Positions 8,706-17,806 of a DNA stretch of 64,000 bases are shown piece by piece. The position numbers and the translations under genes are program-made. Under the pieces are notes generated by a model. It was not told where the DNA came from. It saw nothing but the letters and a program-made list of their open reading frames with translations, and made no database searches. This DNA is from an uncultured Flavobacteriaceae bacterium (GTDB taxonomy: Bacteria; Bacteroidota; Bacteroidia; Flavobacteriales; Flavobacteriaceae). Where the stretch lies: contig CANMSI010000003.1 of NCBI GenBank assembly GCA_947500575.1, forward strand, positions 186,001-250,000, given 5' to 3'. How positions within the stretch are numbered: position 1 is the stretch's first letter; the number at the start of each line of letters is the position of its first letter.

Positions 8706-9113
8706 ATGAAAAAAGTAATAGTAGTAGTATTGGTATTCCTTGGAGCTTCATTTAGCATGAATGCTCAGGATAAAATGATGAAGGAAGATAAGATGATGAA
8801 GAAAACGGATCAGGTAATTTCTTTAGAGCAGACTCCAGGAGAGTTCACTCAAAAAGGACTCACAGTTTCTGCAGGAACGTATGTTTTCGAAATTTCTAAT
8901 AATGGAGTAGATCATAACGTTGGTTTTGTATTAGTACAAAAAGGAAAAGACATTAGTAAACCAGAAAATCATATTCAAACCGCTTATGTAACAGAAGCAG
9001 TAGCCCCTGGACAAAAGCAAATGTCTAAACCCACAACATTGACTAAAGGCGAGTATGTATATTTCTGTCCTTTAAACCCAACAGCTACCAATAATACATT
9101 AATTGTTGAGTAG
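8706..9113 (+). CDS. Secreted cupredoxin-like protein with incomplete copper site
   Basis: 135 residues. Signal peptide 1-20 (cut at NAQ). Residues 22-33 hold a Met/Lys repeat (DKMMKEDKMMKK). The rest is a small beta-sandwich with a cupredoxin pattern: G-T-Y-V-F-E-I-S-N, H70 in VDHNVGF and C121 in YVYFCPLNPT. Blue copper proteins normally have a second His and a Met shortly after the Cys; here CPLNPTATNNTLIVE has neither. H89 and the N-terminal Met cluster are other possible ligands. So it is a cupredoxin fold that may bind copper atypically or not at all. Periplasmic. A terminator follows. Confidence 0.75.
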   Translation: MKKVIVVVLVFLGASFSMNAQDKMMKEDKMMKKTDQVISLEQTPGEFTQKGLTVSAGTYVFEISNNGVDHNVGFVLVQKGKDISKPENHIQTAYVTEAVAPGQKQMSKPTTLTKGEYVYFCPLNPTATNNTLIVE

Positions 9114-9189
9114 TTCCTAGGAATCCTACTTCACTAAACAATATCTTAACTGTATTATATTGGTGTTAAAATGTAGTTTTCACTCAGAA

Positions 9190-9217
9190 GGGTCGCTCTA
9201 AGGAGCGGCCTTTTTTT
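9190..9217 (+). terminator. Terminator after the AraC/AhpD/cupredoxin cassette
   Basis: GGTCGCT (9191-9197) pairs with AGCGGCC (9204-9210), with one G-T wobble, and is followed by TTTTTTT. It closes the cassette that starts near 7901. Confidence 0.8.
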
Positions 9218-9429
9218 ATTTAAATTGAAGTTATAGTATAGGTAGGTTTTCATGGACGTTCAAAGCGACACTACCAATTATAGTATATAATTACCATCTT
9301 ATAAGGTGAGCCATGCGAACCATACATTTCTCCACAAAAAACCCTTGTAATCGGCTATTTTTAAGATAGCTTTTGTTTAGTTTTAGATCGTTCCTAGCTG
9401 CTTTTTGATGCCTATTTAATATGTGAATT
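9218..9429. other. Intergenic stretch without recognised gene
   Basis: The gap between the cupredoxin-like gene and the next gene is 316 bases including the terminator. After the terminator I see only AT-rich sequence with two copies of TTATAGTATA (near 9230 and 9278) and ORFs shorter than 20 codons. No clear promoter or RNA structure. Confidence 0.4.
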
Positions 9430-9867
9430 ATGAAAAGTTTTATCTCTTTATGGACACCACTATTAATTTTCTTGGTTATGAATTTTAATAACTTAAATGC
9501 GCAAAACGTTCCAACCGTTAACGAGCTAAATTCGTATTTAAAAAATCAAAAATTTCTAGTTAGTTATAGGGAGGGAGGAGTTGTATATGGAACGTATTAT
9601 TTTTTGGAGATTCACTATTGTCCAAATGGTACGTACGGGCTTTACGGACGAAGTATTAAAAAAACAGTATTGGATAACGAGCAACGAAATAATTGGAAGG
9701 AGTTTGGCGCCTGGAAGGTTGTTAGTAACAGAAATCTTACGGGAATTCAATATGTTACCAACAAAGGACTCCAGAATTTTGTCCCCATTTACAAGTTGTC
9801 TGATGGCAGCTACTATATCAGTGAAGGCATCTCTATTACGAGACAAGGATTAGCAAGTTGTCTGTGA
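9430..9867 (+). CDS. Hypothetical secreted protein
   Basis: 145 residues. A signal peptide covers 1-24 (SLWTPLLIFLVMNF... cut before QNVPT). The mature part is beta-rich with repeated Tyr/Gly (GGVVYGTYYFLEIHYCPNG, DGSYYISEGISI) and two Cys, one in HYCPNGTYG and one near the C-terminus, that might pair. I do not recognise a family. It stands alone: a terminator precedes it and the convergent dinB gene follows 46 bases later. Confidence 0.7.
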   Translation: MKSFISLWTPLLIFLVMNFNNLNAQNVPTVNELNSYLKNQKFLVSYREGGVVYGTYYFLEIHYCPNGTYGLYGRSIKKTVLDNEQRNNWKEFGAWKVVSNRNLTGIQYVTNKGLQNFVPIYKLSDGSYYISEGISITRQGLASCL

Positions 9868-9913
9868 CAAAAAGAGGCATTGGGAACATAGTACGTAACC
9901 GGTGTCAAACAAA

Positions 9914-11011
9914 TCAAAACGGGAATTTTAACTGTACTAAAATGGGTTTCTCTTTGGTTTCTTTTTTTTCATCCGTATTAAGGTTAGCAAGAGAAATTCC
10001 TAAAAGACGAACGGAATTATGAAGTTCTTCCTGATACAATAATTCTTTTGCTACTTCGAGGATGAGATCTTTATTCGCTATAAAATAAGGCAGTGTTTTG
10101 CTTCTAGTTTGTAAAGAAAAATCACTGTACTTAATTTTTAGGGTAATGGTCTTCCCTGCTATCCCAGATTTCTTTAAACGTTTTTCTAGTTCCGTGGCAA
10201 TGCTATCTAAACGTTCTAACATGAATATTTCACTGCTTAGGTTTTCATTAAAAGTACGCTCTGCACCTACAGATTTTGGGATGCGATTGGGTTTTACCTC
10301 ACTTAGATGAATGCCTCGAACTACCTGATAATAAAAAGAGCCACTTTTACCAAAATGATCGTCTAAAAATGTTTGTGTTTTAGCTTTTAGATCTTTACCA
10401 GTAAAGATGCCAAGTTTATACATTTTCTCTGCCGTTACTTTACCCACTCCATAAAACTTGCGAATTTCTAGGTCTTCTAAAAATGAAAGAACCTCTTCCG
10501 GATTTACCGTTTTTTGCCCATTGGGTTTATTATAATCACTAGCTACTTTGGCAATAAATTTATTAATAGAAATTCCTGCCGAAGCGGAAATTCCTACTTC
10601 ATCTAAAATACGTTGGCGTATCTCTGTGGCAAGTAAAGTTGCGGAGGGGTTTCCCTTTTTGTTGACCGTAACATCCAAATAAGCCTCATCTAAAGAAAGT
10701 GGTTCCACCAGATCTGTATACTCAAAAAAGATTTTTCGTACTTGTTGAGAGATTTCTTTATATCTCGCAAATCTTGGCCGCACAAAAATAAGATCAGGAC
10801 AGTTTCGCTTGGCAAGGAAACCACTCATTGCACTGCGAACGCCATATTTTCTTGCCTCATAGCTAGCAGCAGATACCACACCTCTTTTTTCACCTCCACC
10901 TACGGCCAGTGGTTTTCCTTTTAGCTCCGGATTGTCCATTTGTTCCACGGAAGCGTAAAACGCGTCCATATCAACATGGATTATTTTTCGCAAAGGGAAA
11001 TCATAGGTCAT
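9914..11011 (-). CDS. dinB: DNA polymerase IV (Y-family)
   Basis: 365 residues from the ATG at 11011. Translesion polymerase. The palm motif HVDMDAFYASVEQ is close to the N-terminus and SLDEAYLDVT supplies the other metal-binding acids. A helix-hairpin-helix (FYGVGKVTAEKMYKLGI) and the little-finger domain follow. An upstream in-frame ATG at 11098 would add 29 hydrophobic residues unlike the family and would run into the divergent CYTH gene, so the shorter start is preferred. The C-terminus ends in VQLKFPF, a plausible beta-clamp binding peptide (Q-L-x-F). Confidence 0.93.
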   Translation of the reverse strand: MTYDFPLRKIIHVDMDAFYASVEQMDNPELKGKPLAVGGGEKRGVVSAASYEARKYGVRSAMSGFLAKRNCPDLIFVRPRFARYKEISQQVRKIFFEYTDLVEPLSLDEAYLDVTVNKKGNPSATLLATEIRQRILDEVGISASAGISINKFIAKVASDYNKPNGQKTVNPEEVLSFLEDLEIRKFYGVGKVTAEKMYKLGIFTGKDLKAKTQTFLDDHFGKSGSFYYQVVRGIHLSEVKPNRIPKSVGAERTFNENLSSEIFMLERLDSIATELEKRLKKSGIAGKTITLKIKYSDFSLQTRSKTLPYFIANKDLILEVAKELLYQEELHNSVRLLGISLANLNTDEKKETKEKPILVQLKFPF

Positions 11012-11064
11012 GCACAAATTTAAACTATATTTAGTTTTGGAATTGTTCCAAAGGGGCAGAATAT

Positions 11065-11538
11065 ATGCAAGAAATAGAACGTAAATTTTTGGTAACATCT
11101 TCAGCGTACAGAGAAGAAGCTTCCTCTGTGGAGCGCATTGTACAGGGGTTTTTAAATACAGACCCTGAGCGTACCGTTCGTGTTAGGATTAAAGGATTGG
11201 AAGGATATATTACGGTAAAAGGGCTATCAAATGCTGAAGGAACCACTCGTTTCGAATGGGAAAAAGCAATACCTCTTAAGGATGCGGAAACATTACTGCT
11301 GCTATGTGAGGAGGGAGTTCTAGAAAAGAATAGGCATTATGTACCCCAAGGAGCACATATTTTTGAAGTAGATGAATTTCTTGGAAATAATCAAGGATTG
11401 GTGGTGGCAGAGGTAGAACTGTTAGATGAACAAGAACAGTTTTCAAAGCCACTTTGGTTGGGTAAAGAAGTTACAGGAGATGTTCGATATTATAATTCTC
11501 AATTAAGCAAAAACCCGTTTAAAAAATGGAAATCATGA
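11065..11538 (+). CDS. CYTH domain protein (triphosphate tunnel metalloenzyme)
   Basis: 157 residues. Starts MQEIERKFLV, with the diagnostic ExExK (E3, E5, K7). Further charged beta-strands follow (RTVRVRIKG, YITVKG, RFEWEKAI, FEVDEFLG, VVAEVEL), giving the tunnel of acidic and basic residues that binds triphosphate and divalent metal. Bacterial single-domain members hydrolyse inorganic triphosphate or nucleoside triphosphates; the exact substrate is not evident. Its stop overlaps the start of the next gene (ATGA). Confidence 0.9.
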   Translation: MQEIERKFLVTSSAYREEASSVERIVQGFLNTDPERTVRVRIKGLEGYITVKGLSNAEGTTRFEWEKAIPLKDAETLLLLCEEGVLEKNRHYVPQGAHIFEVDEFLGNNQGLVVAEVELLDEQEQFSKPLWLGKEVTGDVRYYNSQLSKNPFKKWKS

Positions 11539-11984
11539 AATATTTAGTTGTAATCGCATTATGTATACTTGTTTTCTCTTGTGGAAAAAAAGAGCTAACC
11601 GTAGCACAAACAAAACAGAACCTCAAGGAAAAGGGTTATGAGGTTTTTGATTATGTAGACGAAAAAACGAAGGATACGATTATTATGCAGCAGTACTTTA
11701 TTGCTTTTTTAAAGAGCGGACCCAATCGCACGCAGTCAAAAGCAGAGGCAGATAGGTTACAGGTTCTGCATCAAGAACATTTGGGAAGAATGTACGAACT
11801 GGGCTATGCAGATATCTCTGGACCTTTTGGTGATGAGGGAGATATCAAAGGAATTACGGTATATAATACTCCCACACTGCGAATGGCAGATAGTTTAGCG
11901 AATTTAGACCCCATGGTAAAATCGGGTAGGTTGGTGATTGAAATGCACCCCTGGTGGGCTGGCAAAGGCTTCCCCTTACGTTAG
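11535..11984 (+). CDS. YCII-like lipoprotein
   Basis: 149 residues from the ATG at 11535, which overlaps the CYTH stop as ATGA; an ATG three codons earlier is less likely. Lipoprotein signal: MKYLVVIALCILVFSCGKK, with the Cys at 16. The mature part has a ferredoxin-like YCII pattern: QQYFIAFLKSGPNR, HQEHLGRMYELGYADISGPFGD, GITVYNT, and a C-terminal VIEMHPWWAGKG. YCII proteins are small dimeric enzymes with a conserved His/Asp; here H78 in LHQEHL is a candidate. Function unknown. Confidence 0.75.
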   Translation: MKYLVVIALCILVFSCGKKELTVAQTKQNLKEKGYEVFDYVDEKTKDTIIMQQYFIAFLKSGPNRTQSKAEADRLQVLHQEHLGRMYELGYADISGPFGDEGDIKGITVYNTPTLRMADSLANLDPMVKSGRLVIEMHPWWAGKGFPLR

Positions 11985-12376
11985 CTTGCTAAAACACCTT
12001 CTTTTTCAATAATTGGAATTTCGGAAAGCGCATTTTGGGTAATCGTATTTTTTTTAAAAAGGAATCGGTATTCAAACAACTTGTTATCTGCATAATAGGT
12101 AACAAAGAATTCGTTGTTTAAGGCAAAAAGAGCCTCTTGTAGCATTTCAATTTTTTCAAAAGACTTTTCTTTTACTTCTCCAATGCCATGGCGCATGGTA
12201 GACGTTTTTCGGTCTCCATCATAGCCTTTAGAGACAATTAGTACCATGTCTATTTTAGAGGTTCTATTATTAATAATGTAGGCATTCCATTCCTTTGAAA
12301 GGAATTCCTCATTCCATTCATGAACAATAGCAACATATACATCTTTTGCTATTGGAATTTCAATGTCTTTTTTCAT
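11981..12376 (-). CDS. Hypothetical protein, conserved-looking
   Basis: 131 residues, cytoplasmic, no signal peptide or membrane segment. Mixed alpha/beta with VYVAIVHEWNEEFLSKEWNAYIINN and KIDMVLIVSKGYDG. I recognise no named domain, but the codon use and amino acid balance look normal. It overlaps the tail of the convergent YCII-like gene by 4 bases and lies 29 bases downstream of the pheS start side, in the same direction, but pheS is read towards lower coordinates after it, so the two could form one unit (this gene after pheS). Confidence 0.7.
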   Translation of the reverse strand: MKKDIEIPIAKDVYVAIVHEWNEEFLSKEWNAYIINNRTSKIDMVLIVSKGYDGDRKTSTMRHGIGEVKEKSFEKIEMLQEALFALNNEFFVTYYADNKLFEYRFLFKKNTITQNALSEIPIIEKEGVLAS

Positions 12377-12405
12377 GCTACAAAATTGAAAATAAAAAGG
12401 CTCTT

Positions 12406-13425
12406 TTAAAAGGCACTTTTAAACTGTTCTAGAAAACGCACATCGTTTTCACTGAGCAGACGAATATCGGAGATCTGATGAAGTAATAAGGCAATTCTAT
12501 CAATACCCATTCCAAAGGCAAAACCAGAATATACTTCGGAGTCAATACCACAGTTTTCTAATACATTAGGGTCTACCATACCGCAACCCATAATTTCTAA
12601 CCAGCCAGTACCCTTCGTCATTCTATAATCAGTCTCCGTTTCTAGACCCCAGTAGACATCTACTTCTGCACTGGGCTCTGTAAAGGGAAAATAGGAAGGG
12701 CGTAGACGTATTTTAGACTTACCAAATAATTCAGTAGTAAAGAACTGTAAGGTTTGTTTTAAATCAGCAAAAGAAACATCTTTATCAATATACAAGCCTT
12801 CTACTTGATGAAAAAAGCAATGGGAACGCGATGAAATAGCTTCATTTCTGTATACTCTTCCTGGCGAAATGGTTCGAATAGGAGGCTTATTATTTTCCAT
12901 ATAGCGAACCTGCACAGAAGAGGTATGAGTGCGCAATAATACATCTGGATTTGTTTGAATAAAGAAAGTATCCTGCATATCACGCGCAGGGTGGTATTCT
13001 GGCAGATTTAGTGCAGTAAAATTATGCCAATCGTCTTCAATTTCGGGTCCTTCAGACACATTGAATCCTATTCTTGAAAAGATATCAATGATTTGATTTT
13101 TAACAATGGAAATAGGATGTCTAGCACCTAAAGCAATAGGTTCACCTGGTTTGGTAAGATCGCCATGCACGCCAGTTTCATCCGTCTTATTTTCCAATGC
13201 TTCCTTTAAGGTAGCTACCTTAGCTGTTGCACTCTGCTTAAGCTCATTGATAGACAGCCCAAAAGCTTTTTTTTGGTCGTTGGGAACATTTTTGAACTCG
13301 GCAAAAAAATCGTTCAGTAGTCCTTTTTTACCTAAATACTTAATGCGAAAAGCTTCTACTTTTTCTTTCGTATCTGCTTTAAATTGCGCAACTTCTTCAA
13401 TATGTTCCTTTATTTTATCAATCAT
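12406..13425 (-). CDS. pheS: Phenylalanine--tRNA ligase alpha subunit
   Basis: 339 residues, the usual PheS size. The N-terminal coiled-coil (1-85) binds tRNA. Class II motifs follow: [10 protein letters not shown], the motif 2 region [31 protein letters not shown], and motif 3 [19 protein letters not shown] near the C-terminus. The beta subunit gene is not in this window, so pheS and pheT are unlinked here, as is common in Bacteroidota. Confidence 0.96.
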   Translation of the reverse strand: MIDKIKEHIEEVAQFKADTKEKVEAFRIKYLGKKGLLNDFFAEFKNVPNDQKKAFGLSINELKQSATAKVATLKEALENKTDETGVHGDLTKPGEPIALGARHPISIVKNQIIDIFSRIGFNVSEGPEIEDDWHNFTALNLPEYHPARDMQDTFFIQTNPDVLLRTHTSSVQVRYMENNKPPIRTISPGRVYRNEAISSRSHCFFHQVEGLYIDKDVSFADLKQTLQFFTTELFGKSKIRLRPSYFPFTEPSAEVDVYWGLETETDYRMTKGTGWLEIMGCGMVDPNVLENCGIDSEVYSGFAFGMGIDRIALLLHQISDIRLLSENDVRFLEQFKSAF

Positions 13426-13505
13426 ATTTGTTGACTAAGAACCGCAAATTTAAAACTTTTACTGAAGCTGATGACTATTTTAGGATCAAATAAAACGTCT
13501 GGACA

Positions 13506-15371
13506 CTAAGAAACGTCTTTAACATTCTCTTTGATCCATAACATGCACTGATCAAAAGATTTAAAAAGATGTTCTTCTGGAATAAGGTCTGGAATAATAT
13601 CGATTCTTTGGAACATATACTTGGGTTGCTTTTGAATATCCACAAAGAGGACTAAAATGTTATCCTTTCTTAAATCTACTAGGACGTCTTCCATGGCATA
13701 AAGACCAGATTGATCTACATATTGCATTCTGTCTAGTCTAATTATTACGGTCTTGGCAGTATCCGGAATCTGATCTGCTAGTTGCTGAAATTCACTAGTA
13801 TAGCCAAAAAATAAGGGCCCCTTAATATGTTTAATAAAAACCTCCTCTTTTAAGTTCGTAGGAAAGTTTAATTCATCGGACCAGGCCTCTTCTTTAATCA
13901 ATGATTTTACATTTGAACCCTCAGCGGTAAGGTCGCCCATTTTTTTCATAAACATCAAAGAAGCAATGATTAAGCCAATACCAACGGCATAAATAAGATT
14001 CCAAGTAGCAGAAAGTACTAATACAATAAGCATAATAATCACCTCAGAGCTTATTTTTAAAGGCCCTAACTTCACATCTTTTGGCAAACTTGAAATGGCC
14101 TTTAGCCCTTTATAATCCATAACCCCTATTCCTACGGTTACCAAAATTCCCGCAAGGACAGCGGCAGGTATTTGAGATGCAATAGGTCCTAGGGTTAGCA
14201 GAATAATCAACAATAAAATACCTGCAAGCATCCCAGACAATTTTGTTTTTCCTCCGGAATTAATATTCACTACTGTACGTATGGTAGCCCCGGCTCCTGG
14301 TATGCCACCAAATATAGCAGCAATACTATTTCCAATTCCTTGCCCTACCAGCTCTTTATTGGGTTTGTGTTTGGTTTTGGTCATATTGTCTGCCACTACC
14401 GAAGTGAGCAAAGAATCAATAGCTCCTAAAAGGGCTAGTGCAACGGCAGTAAATATGTAAGGCGTAATAACGGAGGGGTTAAAATTTGTAAATATTTCTA
14501 GATTAGGAAGGGGTATTCCGCTTGGAATTTCTTCAATAAGTCTGTAGGGCAATTTAAAGGCGTAAGCCACTCCAGACACTACTAATAAAGCTACCAAGGT
14601 ACTAGGTACAGCGGTAGTTATACGCTTAAACCCGTAAATAATTAAAATGGTTGCTAGGGCTAATCCAAGTTCCCACCAATTAATGTTATTAATGCCGCGT
14701 CGCAAATGTTTAAGTGTACCAATGACTCCTGAAGCTTCTGTTTTTGCAAGAGTTTGTGATTCTTGTAAAATAGCTTTCTCATTAACCTCACTAGAACGTT
14801 TAATGGTTTCTTTAAAATCTTCTAACACTAAAATACCCTCACCCGCCTCATCCTTCAGAATATTTTCAAGAATTAGAGCCTCTGCCTGTGGTTTAAATTT
14901 TGAAACCAATTCAGCATCTTCTTTGGGGTAATATCCAATGGCCGGGAATATTTGAGTAATTAAGATAATGACCCCAATGGCCGTCATAAAGCCAGAAACC
15001 ACAGGATAGGGAATGTATTTAATATACTTCCCAAAACCCAGTAAACCCAATCCAATTTGGAAAATTCCTGCAAGTAAAAACACAGTTAAAATAGCAGGCA
15101 ATGCTTTTGCTACGTCGCCATCATTCACGGCAATTATACCAGCAATAACGACCATACTTACCGCAGTCATTGGAGCTGTTGGACCAGAAATCTGCGTACT
15201 GGTACCACCGAATAAAGCGGCAAAAAAACTGATAAAAATGGCGCCGTATAAACCGGCTGTTGGCCCCAAACCAGAACTTACACCAAAGGCAAGAGCCAAA
15301 GGCAATGCAACGATTCCTGCCGTGATACCTCCAAAGAGATCACCTTTAAAATTGGAAAACAAATTCTTCAT
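13506..15371 (-). CDS. SulP family anion transporter with STAS domain
   Basis: 621 residues. Starts LFSNFKGDLFGGITAGIVAL, the usual SulP N-terminus, with ISGPTAPMTAV as the substrate-site helix and GQGIGNSIAAIFGGIPGAGA in the second repeat. About 10-14 membrane helices. Residues about 149-210 form a long charged hydrophilic loop between membrane segments, clearly longer than in the neighbouring SulP. Residues about 500-615 are a cytoplasmic STAS domain (DQSGLYAMEDVL). SulP proteins move sulfate, bicarbonate or other anions. The nearby carbonic anhydrase favours bicarbonate, but a terminator separates the two transcripts. Confidence 0.9.
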   Translation of the reverse strand: MKNLFSNFKGDLFGGITAGIVALPLALAFGVSSGLGPTAGLYGAIFISFFAALFGGTSTQISGPTAPMTAVSMVVIAGIIAVNDGDVAKALPAILTVFLLAGIFQIGLGLLGFGKYIKYIPYPVVSGFMTAIGVIILITQIFPAIGYYPKEDAELVSKFKPQAEALILENILKDEAGEGILVLEDFKETIKRSSEVNEKAILQESQTLAKTEASGVIGTLKHLRRGINNINWWELGLALATILIIYGFKRITTAVPSTLVALLVVSGVAYAFKLPYRLIEEIPSGIPLPNLEIFTNFNPSVITPYIFTAVALALLGAIDSLLTSVVADNMTKTKHKPNKELVGQGIGNSIAAIFGGIPGAGATIRTVVNINSGGKTKLSGMLAGILLLIILLTLGPIASQIPAAVLAGILVTVGIGVMDYKGLKAISSLPKDVKLGPLKISSEVIIMLIVLVLSATWNLIYAVGIGLIIASLMFMKKMGDLTAEGSNVKSLIKEEAWSDELNFPTNLKEEVFIKHIKGPLFFGYTSEFQQLADQIPDTAKTVIIRLDRMQYVDQSGLYAMEDVLVDLRKDNILVLFVDIQKQPKYMFQRIDIIPDLIPEEHLFKSFDQCMLWIKENVKDVS

Positions 15372-15423
15372 GGATAATTTATAGTATTGCTTGTTAAGGA
15401 AAGGTACTAATTTTGCGTAAAAA

Positions 15424-15455
15424 ATAAGGTCAATGTTGTTTAAACATTGACCTTA
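15424..15455 (-). terminator. Terminator after the SulP-carbonic anhydrase unit
   Basis: A 13-bp perfect stem, TAAGGTCAATGTT (15425-15437) with AACATTGACCTTA (15443-15455), loop of 5. Read on the minus strand, the stem is followed by a run of T, so it ends transcription coming from the carbonic anhydrase gene before the next SulP gene. Confidence 0.8.
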
Positions 15456-15476
15456 TACTTTTAAAGAAGGAACTTC

Positions 15477-16106
15477 CTAATCAAAAAAGGCTACTTTACC
15501 ACTATCAATATGGTACATGCCCCCAAGAATCATAATTTCTCCTTGATCTTCCATTTCCTTTAAAACAGGGCTTTGTTGCCGTATGTTTTCTATAGTAAGC
15601 TCTACATTTTTTTTAGCAACTTCATTAACAAAATCTAAATTTTTAGACGTACGCATGCTAGCATCTGACGGTTCTGCAACGGCAGCAACAGCTGGCTTAA
15701 TTTTGCTAATAAGTGCAGTGAGGTTACCAAGTTGTGCATCGTCGCAAGCTCCTTTAACAGCACCACAAGCCGTATGTCCTAAAACAAGTACTACTTTAGT
15801 TCCGGCCAATTTACATGCAAACTCCATGCTCCCTAGGATGTCTTCATTCACAAAATTCCCAGCCACTCTAGCACTAAAAATGTCACCAACACCTTGATCA
15901 AAAATTAGCTCTGCAGACACTCTAGAATCAATACACCCAAGAACTGTTGCAAAGGGATATTGACCACCTATGGTGTCTTGTACTTGTTCCAAAAGATTGC
16001 GTTGAGCCATATCACTCCTTTGAAATCTTTCATTCCCTTCTTTTAATAACTGCAATGCAGCCACGGGGGTTAAGGCGGCTTGCGTTTCTTTTGTTTGTGC
16101 TTTCAT
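15477..16106 (-). CDS. Beta-class carbonic anhydrase
   Basis: 209 residues. Interconverts CO2 and bicarbonate. Zinc ligands are visible: C58 and the Asp-Arg pair D60/R62 in LGCIDSRVSAE, and H111 and C114 in LGHTACGAVKGA. No signal peptide, so cytoplasmic. It sits 39 bases downstream of a SulP transporter on the same strand, a transporter/anhydrase pairing seen in bicarbonate uptake systems. A terminator follows. Confidence 0.95.
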   Translation of the reverse strand: MKAQTKETQAALTPVAALQLLKEGNERFQRSDMAQRNLLEQVQDTIGGQYPFATVLGCIDSRVSAELIFDQGVGDIFSARVAGNFVNEDILGSMEFACKLAGTKVVLVLGHTACGAVKGACDDAQLGNLTALISKIKPAVAAVAEPSDASMRTSKNLDFVNEVAKKNVELTIENIRQQSPVLKEMEDQGEIMILGGMYHIDSGKVAFFD

Positions 16107-16145
16107 GCTATAATATTTTTATATTAAACTTTTTAAAATGATGTG

Positions 16146-17726
16146 TTATTGTGTCTTTGGTCTTAGTGTAAAGAACTTAATAAAGCTCTCCGGATTTTCC
16201 ACCACACCACGCTCAGAAATCAATTGTATGTCAATATTTCTTTCTTTTGCTTTGAAAGAAAAATCATCTAGAATCTCAATAATATCATTGTCTAAATATC
16301 GTGTCTTTCGAACGTCTAATTCTAAATAGGTATCTCTGGGTAGTCTATCAAGTTCTTTTAAGATAGCTCCTTTGTTGAAGAAAGTAACCTCTTCTGCTAG
16401 CGTCATTTTTATTCTATGTTTTCCGTTGCTTTTATCTTCAATATGAAGGAAATGGGAATTTTGGAAACTTTTGATAAGAATTACTACAATGCCCACCGCA
16501 AGTCCTAGTCCAATACCAATTAATAGATCTGTAAAAACAATCCCCAAAACAGTTACAATAAAGGGAATGAATTGTTTCCATCCTAGCTTATACATGGTCT
16601 TAAACAGGGCTGGCTTTGCCAATTTATAGCCTACTATAAAAAGAATGGCAGCTAAAACTGAAAGCGGAATCATGTTCAACAATCTTGGGATTAAAATCAC
16701 GGAGATTAATAAAAAGAAACCATGAATAATGGCCGACATTTTGGATTTACCACCTGATTGAATATTTGCAGAACTTCTAACGATTACCTGAGTGATTGGG
16801 AGGCCTCCAATAAAACCAGAAATCATATTACCAGCCCCTTGGGCTAATAATTCTCGGTTGGTAGGAGTTACTCTTTTTTCAGGATCTAATTTATCTGTGG
16901 CTTCAACACAAAGAAGCGTTTCTAAACTAGCAACCAATGCAATGGTAAAAGCGGTAATCCAAATTTGAGGGTTTCCAATTTCACCAAAATTGGGAAAACT
17001 AAACTGTGCTAAGAAAGAAGCGGCATCCTCGGGAACAGGTACACTAACCAAATGCTCTGGCGAAATAGCCCAGAATTCGTTTCCTTTGGTTAATACGTAA
17101 AATACAATACTTGCCACTACAGCAACTAACGGCCCCTGCACTAACTGAAAAAACTTTCCTTTTTTGGATAGTACATTGCTCCATAATAGCAATATGCCTA
17201 AACCAATGATTGCAATTAAGGTGGCTCCAGGACTAATATTATTGAACGCTTGTAATATTTCTGAAAACGTATTTTGGCCATCTATTTGAGCGAATGCAAA
17301 ATCTCCTTCCGGATCTGAGTCATACCCAAAAAAGTGAGGAATTTGCTTTAAAATAATAATAATTCCAATTCCAGTGAGCATCCCTTTAATTACAGAAGAT
17401 GGGAAATAATAACCAATAATACCGGCTTTCAAAACCCCAAAAAGGAGTTGAATTGCTCCTCCTAAAACTACTGCTAATAGGAAGTTTTCAAAGCCACCAA
17501 GAGCTCCAATTGCGGTAAGTACAATAGCTGCGAGTCCAGCAGCAGGACCACTAACACCGATTTGTGAACCACTTAAGAATCCCACAACAATTCCTCCTAT
17601 AATCCCTGCAATTAGACCGGAAAATAGAGGGGCGCCACTAGCTAGGGCAATTCCTAAACACAGTGGAAGCGCTACAAAAAATACAACGATACTTGCAGGC
17701 AAGTCGTTTTTTAATGATTTAAACAT
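16146..17726 (-). CDS. SulP family transporter, probable bicarbonate transporter
   Basis: 526 residues. MFKSLKNDLPASIVVFFVALPLCLGIALASG is the usual SulP start; QIGVSGPAAGLAAIV and GAGNMISGFIGGLPITQVIVRSSANIQSGGKSK mark the two substrate-site regions. The C-terminal 90 residues resemble a short STAS domain (LELDVRKTRYLDNDIIEIL). The loop after helix 4 is short compared with the other SulP here. It is directly followed by a beta-carbonic anhydrase, so bicarbonate is the most likely substrate; sulfate cannot be excluded. Confidence 0.9.
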   Translation of the reverse strand: MFKSLKNDLPASIVVFFVALPLCLGIALASGAPLFSGLIAGIIGGIVVGFLSGSQIGVSGPAAGLAAIVLTAIGALGGFENFLLAVVLGGAIQLLFGVLKAGIIGYYFPSSVIKGMLTGIGIIIILKQIPHFFGYDSDPEGDFAFAQIDGQNTFSEILQAFNNISPGATLIAIIGLGILLLWSNVLSKKGKFFQLVQGPLVAVVASIVFYVLTKGNEFWAISPEHLVSVPVPEDAASFLAQFSFPNFGEIGNPQIWITAFTIALVASLETLLCVEATDKLDPEKRVTPTNRELLAQGAGNMISGFIGGLPITQVIVRSSANIQSGGKSKMSAIIHGFFLLISVILIPRLLNMIPLSVLAAILFIVGYKLAKPALFKTMYKLGWKQFIPFIVTVLGIVFTDLLIGIGLGLAVGIVVILIKSFQNSHFLHIEDKSNGKHRIKMTLAEEVTFFNKGAILKELDRLPRDTYLELDVRKTRYLDNDIIEILDDFSFKAKERNIDIQLISERGVVENPESFIKFFTLRPKTQ

Positions 17727-17806
17727 ATTGAATTTATTTACTGTCTTTAAAGAAAAAGGACCAAAGACTATTAAGAATTAAGGTAACAAAAAAAGGGGAC
17801 AAAAAC

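Noticed and set aside
9581-9853. 90-codon ORF in another frame of the secreted hypothetical gene
   Set aside because: The frame at 9430-9867 has a signal peptide and normal composition; the other lacks both.
11012-11098. N-terminal extension of dinB
   Set aside because: Adds 29 hydrophobic residues before the conserved start and overlaps the divergent CYTH gene.
15013-15384. 123-codon plus-strand ORF opposite the SulP gene
   Set aside because: Shadow of transmembrane codons of SulP; composition rich in K/P/A with no family pattern.
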